DNA from: Oscillospiraceae bacterium
Lineage (GTDB): Bacteria > Bacillota > Clostridia > Oscillospirales > UBA929
Assembly (NCBI GenBank): GCA_031271325.1
Contig: JAISVY010000137.1
Location: 1 to 12,587, forward strand
Direction: 5' to 3'
DNA: 12,587 nt
How positions within the stretch are numbered: position 1 is the first letter of the stretch; each line of letters starts with the position of its first letter. The position numbers and the translations under genes are program-made. Under the pieces are notes generated by a model, which was given only the letters and a program-made list of their open reading frames with translations, did no database searches and was not told where the DNA came from. Of the stretch, positions 6,050 through 11,875 are shown in pieces.

Positions 6050-6538
6050 ATGTACGCAAAAAAACTGGAATTCCTGAAGGGCTTGATGGCGGGATTGACG
6101 ATAGACCGCAGCACAAACGAGTATAAACTCTTCTCCGCCGTCATTGAGACGCTGGACGCGATGAGCGAAGCGCTGACCGACGCGGAGGAGGATATCGCGG
6201 CTTTGGAAGACTCCGTAGACGAGCTGGATGACGACCTGGACGGATTCGCCGAGATGATGGACGCGCTGAGCGGCATGGACGATGACGACGACGACGATGA
6301 TGACGATGATAACGAAGATGACGACGACGACGACGAAGAGGACGAATATGAAATCACTTGCCCCGGCTGTGAGAACGTCTTCGTGGTCGATGAGGAGACC
6401 ATCTTCAGGGGCGGGGTCAGCTGCCCTTCCTGCGGCAAGAAACTGAACTTCGAGATAGGCGGCTGCGAGGACTGTCAATGCGGTCACTGTCACGATCATG
6501 ACCATGATCACGGCGGCGACGGTGAGGACGAATCATAA
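6050..6538 (+). CDS. CD1247 N-terminal domain protein: acidic, zinc ribbon, Cys/His-rich tail
   Basis: A 162-residue protein of unknown function. The N-terminal segment (1-75, YAKKLEFLKGLMAGLTID...) is the CD1247-type helical domain found in many Clostridia. It is followed by an almost uninterrupted Asp/Glu run (77-99). Next is a CPGC...CPSC zinc ribbon (C104, C107, C125, C128), and then a tail with C139, C142, C144, C147 and alternating H146, H148, H150, H152, H154 that looks able to bind further metal. There is no signal or membrane segment. ATG 6050 is preferred over TTG 6044 because TAGGAGG (6037-6043) is 6 bases before the ATG. It lies between efp and nadA with 10- and 3-base gaps, so it is co-transcribed. 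A role in metal handling is only an inference. Confidence 0.82.
   Translation: MYAKKLEFLKGLMAGLTIDRSTNEYKLFSAVIETLDAMSEALTDAEEDIAALEDSVDELDDDLDGFAEMMDALSGMDDDDDDDDDDDNEDDDDDDEEDEYEITCPGCENVFVVDEETIFRGGVSCPSCGKKLNFEIGGCEDCQCGHCHDHDHDHGGDGEDES
6278..6346 (+). repeat. GAY trinucleotide (poly-Asp) tract
   Basis: About 23 codons made almost only of GAC, GAT and a few GAA/GAG, inside the CD1247-like gene. The mix of GAC and GAT lowers but does not remove the risk of slippage; gain or loss of units would stay in frame. Confidence 0.8.
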
Positions 6539-6541
6539 ACG

Positions 6542-7441
6542 ATGATACAAGACAAAATCCGTTCGCTTGCGAAGCGAAAAGACGCGTTGATTTTGGCGCA
6601 CTACTACCAGACAATGGATATTCAGGAGATTGCCGGCGCGGTCGGGGACTCCTTTGAACTGGCGAAAATATCCGCCGCGGCTCCGCAAAAGACGTTGATC
6701 TTCTGCGGAGTGCGTTTTATGGCCGAAAGCGCCAAGATCCTCAGCCCTGACAAGTGTGTGATTCTGCCCGCGCCGGACGCGGGGTGCCCGATGGCGGACA
6801 TGGTCACGCCGGCGGATGTGCGCAGCCTGCGCCGCGAACACCCCGGAGCGGCGGTGATGACGTATATCAACTCCTCGGCGGCGGTAAAGGCGGAGTGCGA
6901 CATTTGCTGTACCTCCTCATCCGCCGAGCGGGTCGCGCGGAGCCTACGCGAGGACGAAATCATCTTCCTGCCCGATCAAAACCTCGGCGCGTATGTCGCC
7001 GCGCGCGTGCCGGAGAAACGGTTTATTCTATTTCCCGGGTACTGCCCCGTACACCGGCGCGTCAGCGCGGAAGACGTGCGCGAAGCGCGTCTCGCCCGCC
7101 CGGGCGCACGGCTGCTGGTGCATCCCGAATGCCCGCCGGAGGTGGTGGCGCTGGCCGACGGAGCCGGCAGTACGTCCTGGATTCTGAACGAGGTGGAGAA
7201 CGCGCCGCCGGGCGGTCAGTTTATCATCGGTACGGAGACCGGGGTCGCGGAACGCCTGCGCGTGACCGCGCCGGAACAGCAGTGTTTCTTGCTGAGCCAG
7301 AGTTTACTCTGCCCGAATATGAAAAAGACGAAGCTTCAAGACGTGCGGGACGCGCTGGACGGTGAAACCGCGGGTGTGGAGCTTGATTCCGCTGTGATGG
7401 ACGCCGCCCGCGCGAGCTTGCTGAGGATGATGGCGGTATGA
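6542..7441 (+). CDS. nadA: Quinolinate synthase NadA
   Basis: A 299-residue [4Fe-4S] enzyme condensing iminoaspartate with dihydroxyacetone phosphate to give quinolinate, the second step of de novo NAD synthesis. The three cluster cysteines are present: C82 (GCPMADM), C168 (GYCPVH) and C257 (LLCPNMKKT). Active-site segments are also clear: LAHYYQ (H20, Y21/Y22), YINSSAAVKAECD, FLPDQNLG, and HPECPPEV with E196. It is the short form usual for Clostridia and Thermotoga (about 300), without the extra N-terminus of enterobacterial NadA. Three bases separate it from the previous gene, and the nearest GAGG (6524-6527) is 14 bases from the ATG, so translation probably depends on coupling. Its stop overlaps nadB (ATGA). 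Confidence 0.95.
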   Translation: MIQDKIRSLAKRKDALILAHYYQTMDIQEIAGAVGDSFELAKISAAAPQKTLIFCGVRFMAESAKILSPDKCVILPAPDAGCPMADMVTPADVRSLRREHPGAAVMTYINSSAAVKAECDICCTSSSAERVARSLREDEIIFLPDQNLGAYVAARVPEKRFILFPGYCPVHRRVSAEDVREARLARPGARLLVHPECPPEVVALADGAGSTSWILNEVENAPPGGQFIIGTETGVAERLRVTAPEQQCFLLSQSLLCPNMKKTKLQDVRDALDGETAGVELDSAVMDAARASLLRMMAV

Positions 7442-8943
7442 CCGATCAGATAAGAACAGATGTGCTGATTGTAGGGAGCGGTCTTGCGGGGCTGTATACC
7501 GCGCTGCATATCGACAAGCGCCTGTCGGTGCTGTTCACCACCAAAGAAAGCGTAGACAGCTCCAGCTCGTGGCTTGCCCAAGGCGGCATCGCGGCGGCGA
7601 TCGCCAAAGACGATACGCCGGAATACCATGTAGAGGATACTCTCTTGGCCGGCGCGGGGTTTTGCGACGAAGCCGCCGTGCGCGTACTGGCGGCGGAAGG
7701 ACCCGAAGACGTGCGCCGTTTGGCGGAGATGCGCGTGCCGTTCGATCTCGACGCGGAGGGCGAGCTTGCCATCACGCGCGAGGGCGGGCATACGCGCAAC
7801 CGCATCGTCCACGCGGGCGGCGACGCCACCGGGCGCGAGACGGTACGCGCCCTGATGATGCTCGCGGCAAACCGCGCGAGCATCTCGTTTTTGGGCGGCT
7901 GCTTCATCACCGGTTTATTGACCGGCGAAAACGGCTCTGTAAACGGCGCTCTGGCTCTGCGCGGCGGACGCAAGACGGTGATTTCCGCGCGGTTTGTCGT
8001 GCTCGCCACCGGCGGCTTGGGGCAGATTTACAGCAACACAACCAACCCGCTTGCGGCGACCGGCGACGGGTTTGCGCTGGCGGCAAAGGCGGGCGCGGTG
8101 CTGCGGGATATGGAATTTGTGCAGTTTCATCCGACGGGGCTGTACAGCGCGGAGCCTTCGGAGCGGGCTTTTTTGATTTCCGAAGCGGTGCGCGGCGAGG
8201 GCGCCGTCTTGCGCAACAAAGTCGGCGAACGCTTTATGACCGGCGTACACCCGATGGCCGATCTCGCTCCGCGCGATATTGTCTCCCGCGCCATTGTGCG
8301 GGAGTTGAAAGACGCGCCGTTCGTCAGCTTGGACGCGACGGAGATACCGGCGGAGCGCCTGCTGCAACGGTTTCCGACCATCGCCGCGGAGTGCGCCGCG
8401 CGCGGCATAGACATCGCGCGGGACTGGATCCCCGTCCGCCCGGTACAGCATTACCAAGTGGGCGGCGTCAGCGTGAACCTTCACGCGCAGACGACCCTGC
8501 CGGGGTTGTACGCGGTGGGGGAAGTCTCCTGCACCGGCGTACACGGCGCGAACCGTCTCGCGTCCAACTCGATGCTGGAATGCCTGGTATTCGGTCGGAG
8601 AGCGGCGGAGACAATGAACAGTGAACAATACCCAAGTACCAATGAGCAATTGCCAAATACCGAGGAACAGCAGACAACGGACAATCGGGACGCGGGCGTC
8701 ACTGCCGGCGTATATCAGGCAAAAATTCGCCGGATCTGCGACGAGTATGCGGGCGTGATCCGCACCGTGAGTGGATTGACGCGGGGGCTTGCCGAGATTG
8801 AGCGCGTTCTGGCGGATCTGCCTGAACCGCATACGCGCGAATGGGCGGAAACGCGCAACATGGCGCTGTCCGCCCGCGCCGTGCTGTCGGCGGCGCGGGC
8901 GCGCCGCGAAAGCGCGGGAACGCATTATATTGAGAAACTCTAA
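7438..8943 (+). CDS. nadB: L-aspartate oxidase NadB
   Basis: A 501-residue flavoenzyme oxidising L-aspartate to iminoaspartate for NadA; in anaerobes fumarate is the likely electron acceptor. The FAD site GSGLAG (13-18), SSSWLAQGGIAAAI, the FAD-site segment ATGGLGQIY, HPTGLY (H231), and the succinate/fumarate-reductase-type residues REGGH (E115), LAPRD (R279), QHYQVGG (H338) and HGANRLASNS (R373) are all present. The C-terminal helical domain starts at about 420. Odd feature: residues 393-417 form a polar, 7-residue-periodic linker (MNSEQYP, STNEQLP, NTEEQQT, TDNR) encoded by an 11-unit heptamer array. It falls between the FAD domain and the helical domain, so activity is probably kept. ATG 7438 overlaps the nadA stop. 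Confidence 0.95.
   Translation: MTDQIRTDVLIVGSGLAGLYTALHIDKRLSVLFTTKESVDSSSSWLAQGGIAAAIAKDDTPEYHVEDTLLAGAGFCDEAAVRVLAAEGPEDVRRLAEMRVPFDLDAEGELAITREGGHTRNRIVHAGGDATGRETVRALMMLAANRASISFLGGCFITGLLTGENGSVNGALALRGGRKTVISARFVVLATGGLGQIYSNTTNPLAATGDGFALAAKAGAVLRDMEFVQFHPTGLYSAEPSERAFLISEAVRGEGAVLRNKVGERFMTGVHPMADLAPRDIVSRAIVRELKDAPFVSLDATEIPAERLLQRFPTIAAECAARGIDIARDWIPVRPVQHYQVGGVSVNLHAQTTLPGLYAVGEVSCTGVHGANRLASNSMLECLVFGRRAAETMNSEQYPSTNEQLPNTEEQQTTDNRDAGVTAGVYQAKIRRICDEYAGVIRTVSGLTRGLAEIERVLADLPEPHTREWAETRNMALSARAVLSAARARRESAGTHYIEKL
8612..8688 (+). repeat. Degenerate 11-unit heptamer array (CAATGAA-like) inside nadB
   Basis: Eleven 7-base units in perfect register: CAATGAA, CAGTGAA, CAATACC, CAAGTAC, CAATGAG, CAATTGC, CAAATAC, CGAGGAA, CAGCAGA, CAACGGA, CAATCGG. 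All start with C and ten of eleven have CA. Three units make 21 bases, hence the 7-residue period in the protein. The tract is far more AT-rich than the flanking nadB sequence. Confidence 0.8.
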
Positions 8944-8979
8944 AAACCCGTGTTTTCATTCGGCGAAGCGGGGGTTTTT
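8942..8979 (+). terminator. Hairpin with T-run between nadB and nadC
   Basis: AAAAACCC (8942-8949) can pair with GGGTTTTT (8972-8979) across a 22-base loop; the left arm overlaps the nadB stop. The T-run lies in the right arm, giving a weak intrinsic terminator or attenuator. It may reduce nadC expression relative to nadAB, or be bypassed. Confidence 0.4.
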
Positions 8980-9011
8980 GGGGTACCGAATTGAGAAAGA
9001 GGGTCAAAACG

Positions 9012-9869
9012 ATGTTTGACGTGGAGCACTTGATCAAAACCGCCCTGACAGAAGATATCGGTTGGGGGGATGTCACAACAGAGAGCTGCGTGCCGCCGGA
9101 GAAGAACATCATGGGCGAATTTTTCGCGAAGGAGCCGATGGTCGTTTGCGGGCTGTTTATTTTGCAGCGCGTGTTTGACGAAATTTGCAAGCGGTACGGC
9201 GACGCTCAGGTCGTGGTGAAACCGCGCTGCAAAGACGGCGACGAGGTGCGCGCAGGGACGATATTGGCCGATGTTTCGGGGTCGGCGCGGGCGATCCTGT
9301 CGGGGGAGCGCGTGGCGCTCAACCTGCTGCAGCTTCTGAGCGGCGTCGCCACCCGGACACGCGAAGCGGTCGCGCAAATCGCCGGGACAAAAACCAAGAT
9401 TTGCGATACGCGCAAGACGCTGCCGGGTCTGCGCGTTCTGCAAAAATACGCCGTTCGGGTCGGCGGCGGCTGCAACCACCGGATGGGGCTGTCAGACGGC
9501 GTGCTGATCAAGGACAACCACATCGCGGCGGCGGGCGGCATCGCGAACGCCGTTTCGGCGATGCGCGATTCGATTCCGCATACGATGAAGATCGAGGTGG
9601 AAGCCACCACGCTGGAGGAAGTGCTCCAAGCGCTCGGTGCCGGAGCCGACGTGATTCTGTTTGACAATATGGATAACGAGACGATGACCGAGGCGGTGCG
9701 CATCATCAACGGGTGCGCCATGACCGAAGCGTCGGGAAACATGGGGCAGAAAGATCTGCGCGAAGTCGCGGCGACCGGCGTTGACCTGATTTCAATCGGC
9801 GGGCTGACGCATTCCGTCCGCGCCGCCGACATCAGCTTGAAGTTTGAGGTTTCACCGAAGAGTCTGTAA
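9012..9869 (+). CDS. nadC: Quinolinate phosphoribosyltransferase NadC
   Basis: A 285-residue enzyme that joins quinolinate to PRPP and decarboxylates it to nicotinate mononucleotide, completing the three-step pathway with nadA and nadB. Substrate-binding residues are visible: R100 (GERVALN), R134/K135 (DTRKTLPGLR), H156/R157 (CNHRMGL), K167 (LIKDNH), E195 (KIEVEA) and D218 (LFDNM), followed by the phosphate-binding SIGGLTHS. The length is normal (about 280). ATG 9012 is chosen because AGAGGG (8998-9003) precedes it by 8 bases; an in-frame TTG at 8991 lies upstream of that site. A 68-base gap with a weak hairpin separates it from nadB, and a long palindrome follows it. Confidence 0.95.
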   Translation: MFDVEHLIKTALTEDIGWGDVTTESCVPPEKNIMGEFFAKEPMVVCGLFILQRVFDEICKRYGDAQVVVKPRCKDGDEVRAGTILADVSGSARAILSGERVALNLLQLLSGVATRTREAVAQIAGTKTKICDTRKTLPGLRVLQKYAVRVGGGCNHRMGLSDGVLIKDNHIAAAGGIANAVSAMRDSIPHTMKIEVEATTLEEVLQALGAGADVILFDNMDNETMTEAVRIINGCAMTEASGNMGQKDLREVAATGVDLISIGGLTHSVRAADISLKFEVSPKSL

Positions 9870-9887
9870 CGGGTTATTTATGGATTC

Positions 9888-10034
9888 CTGAACAACACGG
9901 CCGTTACGCTTCACAACTCTTTTCGACCGGCAAATTCAAAATTTTTCGCTTTGATTTCTGCGAAATAAAGCTCCAAAATTCTCAATTTGACAACTCGCAC
10001 CTTCGGTGCTTCGGGTCGAAAAAGAGTTGTTCAG
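9888..10034. repeat. Long imperfect palindrome between convergent nadC and XRE genes
   Basis: The outer arms CAACTCTTTTCGACC (9914-9928) and its complement (10014-10029) pair with one extra A. CTGAACAAC (9888-9896) is also complementary to 10026-10034, so the arms are partly alternative. Nested inside are CAAATTCAAAATTTT with a 13/15 complementary partner ending at 9989, TTTCGC (9944-9949)/GCGAAA (9960-9965) and GCACC-TTC-GGTGC (9997-10009). It can form a long cruciform or RNA hairpin and probably terminates transcription from both sides. A MITE-like origin is possible. The 185-base gap holds nothing else. Confidence 0.6.
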
Positions 10035-10054
10035 CAGCCCCTATTTAGAGCGTC

Positions 10055-10366
10055 TTATTTGTAATTGTCCAGAAGCGCAATCACCGAACGGACGGCGTTT
10101 TCGGACAGATTCCTCGCCCGCGCTTCCTGCGCGAGATGCATATAGATGTCTTCCGCGCCGCCGTTTTCACAGCGCATGTCCGTCCGCTCCAGAAGATAAT
10201 CAATGGTCACGCCAAACAGGTTGGCCAGTTGATTCAGGATGGTGATGTTCGGTTCAAAATCCCCTTTCTCCCAATAGGAAATCATCCCTTGGGTCATATG
10301 CAGGATCCCAGCCAGCTCAGATTGACTGAGCCCTTTTTCTTTCCGCAGTTGGCGAAGCCGTTTCAT
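10055..10366 (-). CDS. XRE-type helix-turn-helix transcriptional regulator
   Basis: A 103-residue protein with a Cro/C1-type DNA-binding domain at about 1-60: LRQLRKEKGLSQSELAGIL, then the turn HMTQGMISYWEKGDFEP, then ILNQLANLFGVTIDYLL. The tail (65-103, AEDIYMHLAQEARARNLSENAVRSVIALLDNY) is helical and may dimerise; no ligand or peptidase domain is seen. TCTCCT/CTCCTC on the plus strand (10375-10381) gives a GAGGAGA ribosome binding site 9 bases before the ATG (10364-10366). It is a single gene convergent with nadC and divergent from tgt. Palindromes in its own promoter suggest autoregulation. Its targets cannot be told from the window; no toxin, restriction or phage partner gene is adjacent. 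Confidence 0.9.
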   Translation of the reverse strand: MKRLRQLRKEKGLSQSELAGILHMTQGMISYWEKGDFEPNITILNQLANLFGVTIDYLLERTDMRCENGGAEDIYMHLAQEARARNLSENAVRSVIALLDNYK

Positions 10367-10404
10367 GGTCGCGTTCTCCTCTGTTTCATAGATTGCCGAA
10401 GCTG

Positions 10405-10441
10405 CTTATTAGGATAAGGTACGCAGAAACTGCAATGTCAA
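10405..10441 (-). promoter_or_regulatory. Putative promoter and operator of the XRE gene
   Basis: On the minus strand a perfect TTGACA lies at 10436-10441, with TTATCC or TATCCT near 10411-10417 as a -10 box at 18-19 bases. Two short palindromes overlap it: GCAGAAACTGC (10423-10433) in the spacer and CTTAT-TAGG-ATAAG (10405-10418) over the -10 box. Such sites would suit self-repression by a dimeric XRE protein. Confidence 0.45.
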
Positions 10442-10451
10442 TATTATAAGT

Positions 10452-10480
10452 AAAAAAACAGCGAAAAAATTTTGCGCTGT
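10452..10480 (-). terminator. Intrinsic terminator read on the minus strand
   Basis: On the minus strand ACAGCG (10475-10480) pairs with CGCTGT (10458-10463), with an A/T inner stem and one bulged C, followed directly by a run of Ts (10452-10457). It lies upstream of the XRE promoter, so it ends some other minus-strand transcript or insulates the XRE gene. No recognised gene lies above it on that strand. Confidence 0.5.
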
Positions 10481-10741
10481 CATCCCATAGGATTGACGGA
10501 TTCGGGGCGGTTCAAGAGATAAATTGATATAGCAAAAACGTTCGGGGTTCTAGTGTTTTTATCGGGTATAGACCGGAAAATCATGGAATTTACGCCCGGA
10601 TTGCCGTTATGTTGAGCTGACTTTATGCGCTTCCGGTGTCGGGTAACCGAACTTATTTGGGTAATACAGATCAGATGCCGGAGAGGGGAGTCCCTTAATA
10701 CAGCGGCGAGGGTTGGAAATTGGCATACGAGGAACAGATGC
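10481..10741 (+). other. Non-coding, partly structured stretch upstream of tgt
   Basis: No convincing plus-strand gene is present. A 10-bp stem with three G:U pairs (10631-10640 with 10674-10683) encloses a 5-bp tetraloop hairpin (10647-10651 with 10656-10660), and AGGG-GAGT-CCCT follows near 10684-10695. Only weak promoter candidates are visible, such as TTGACG at 10493. It may be a 5' leader of tgt with a regulatory fold; no known riboswitch motif was recognised. On the minus strand an open frame ends at 10480, immediately before the terminator. Confidence 0.3.
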
Positions 10742-11875
10742 ATGTACACGCTTCTGAAAACTGAAGGTCTTGCGCGGCGGGGAAGGGTCATCACCCCACA
10801 CGGGACACTGGAAACGCCGGTGTTTATGAACGTAGCGACGCAGGCCGCCATCAAGGGCGGTCTTTCGGCGCTTGATCTGAAAGCCGCCGGGTGCCAAATC
10901 GCGCTGTGCAACACCTACCATCTGCACCTGCGTCCGGGGGAGGATACGGTGCGCAAACTTGGCGGTCTGCACGGGTTTATGGGCTGGGACGCGCCGATGC
11001 TGACCGACAGCGGCGGGTTTCAGGTTTTTTCGCTGTCGCGGCTGCGCAAGATCTCCGAGGAAGGGGTTTCGTTCGCGTCGCATCTGGACGGGCGGCGGAT
11101 CTTCCTAAGCCCGGAGGGCGCGGTAGAAATCCAGCGCAAATTGGGCGCGGACATCATCATGGCGCTGGACGAGTGTGTGGAGAATCCCGCGCCGTACGAA
11201 TACGTGAAGCAGTCGGCGGAGCGCACCGCCCGCTGGCTGGAACGCACGGCAAAAGCGGTCAAAAACCTGCGGGCGGACGGGGACGGCCGCCCGGACAGCG
11301 CGTGCTGGGGAATCAACCAAGGCGGCACGTATGACGACCTGCGGACAGACCATATGAAGCGGATTGCGGAGCTGGATATGCCGGGTTACGCCGTCGGAGG
11401 GCTGGCCGTCGGGGAAGAGACGGCAATGATGTATCACATACTGGATGCGGTGGGGGAACACATGCCGCCCGGAAAACCCCGCTACCTGATGGGCGTCGGC
11501 ACACCGGAAAACATCATCGAGGCGGTTGCGCGGGGAATCGACTTCTTCGACTGCGTGATGCCCGCCCGCAACGCGCGTCACGGGCGCTTATACACATGGG
11601 AAGGCCGGATTAACATCCTCAACGAGCGCTATAAAGAAGACGGCGCGCCGGTTGACCCGTCCTGCCGCTGCCCGTTGTGCGCAAACCATTCCCGGGCGTA
11701 TCTGCGGCACCTGTTCAAGGCGGGCGAGGTGCTCGCGCTGCGTCTCGCCGTACTGCACAACCTGACCTTTTATAATACCTTGACGGTAAAAATCCGCGAG
11801 GCGATAGAGACAAACACGTTCGCCGCTTTCCGCAAGCGTTATACCGGCGTGCTGGACGGGAAGGCGCTTTCGTGA
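10742..11875 (+). CDS. tgt: tRNA-guanine(34) transglycosylase (queuine/preQ1)
   Basis: A 377-residue TIM-barrel enzyme that swaps G34 of GUN-anticodon tRNAs for preQ1, toward queuosine. Key residues: general acid/base D89 (LTDSGGFQVFSL), D143 (ALDEC), the specificity segment GGLAVGE, nucleophile D270 (IDFFDCVMPARNARHG), and zinc ligands C308, C310, C313 and H339. From the nucleophile onward the numbering runs 6 ahead of E. coli Tgt, consistent with the small insertion ADGDGRPD at about 178-185. FMNVATQAAIKGG replaces the more usual PVGTQATVKG, a clostridial variant. ATG 10742 follows GAGGAA (10729-10734) by 7 bases; the open frame upstream to 10625 is unlikely to be translated. Other queuosine genes (queA, queT, queCDEF) are not in the window. 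Its stop overlaps the comEC GTG. Confidence 0.94.
   Translation: MYTLLKTEGLARRGRVITPHGTLETPVFMNVATQAAIKGGLSALDLKAAGCQIALCNTYHLHLRPGEDTVRKLGGLHGFMGWDAPMLTDSGGFQVFSLSRLRKISEEGVSFASHLDGRRIFLSPEGAVEIQRKLGADIIMALDECVENPAPYEYVKQSAERTARWLERTAKAVKNLRADGDGRPDSACWGINQGGTYDDLRTDHMKRIAELDMPGYAVGGLAVGEETAMMYHILDAVGEHMPPGKPRYLMGVGTPENIIEAVARGIDFFDCVMPARNARHGRLYTWEGRINILNERYKEDGAPVDPSCRCPLCANHSRAYLRHLFKAGEVLALRLAVLHNLTFYNTLTVKIREAIETNTFAAFRKRYTGVLDGKALS

Noticed and set aside
6484..6512. Palindrome GATCAT-GACC-ATGATC in the 3' part of the CD1247-like gene
   Set aside because: It is explained by alternating His and Asp codons (CAT/CAC and GAT/GAC) of the His-rich tail.
8999..9011. T-box or other leader before nadC
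   Set aside because: The 68-base gap holds only the weak hairpin and the ribosome binding site; it is too short for a T-box and has none of its motifs.
10500..10560. preQ1-I riboswitch upstream of tgt
   Set aside because: GGTTC is present near 10508 but the loop CCC and the A-rich tail motif that define the class are not; this cannot be supported from sequence.
10625..10741. Longer tgt starting at ATG 10625
   Set aside because: The added 39 residues do not match Tgt N-termini; ATG 10742 has a well-spaced GAGGAA and begins with a normal Tgt N-terminus.
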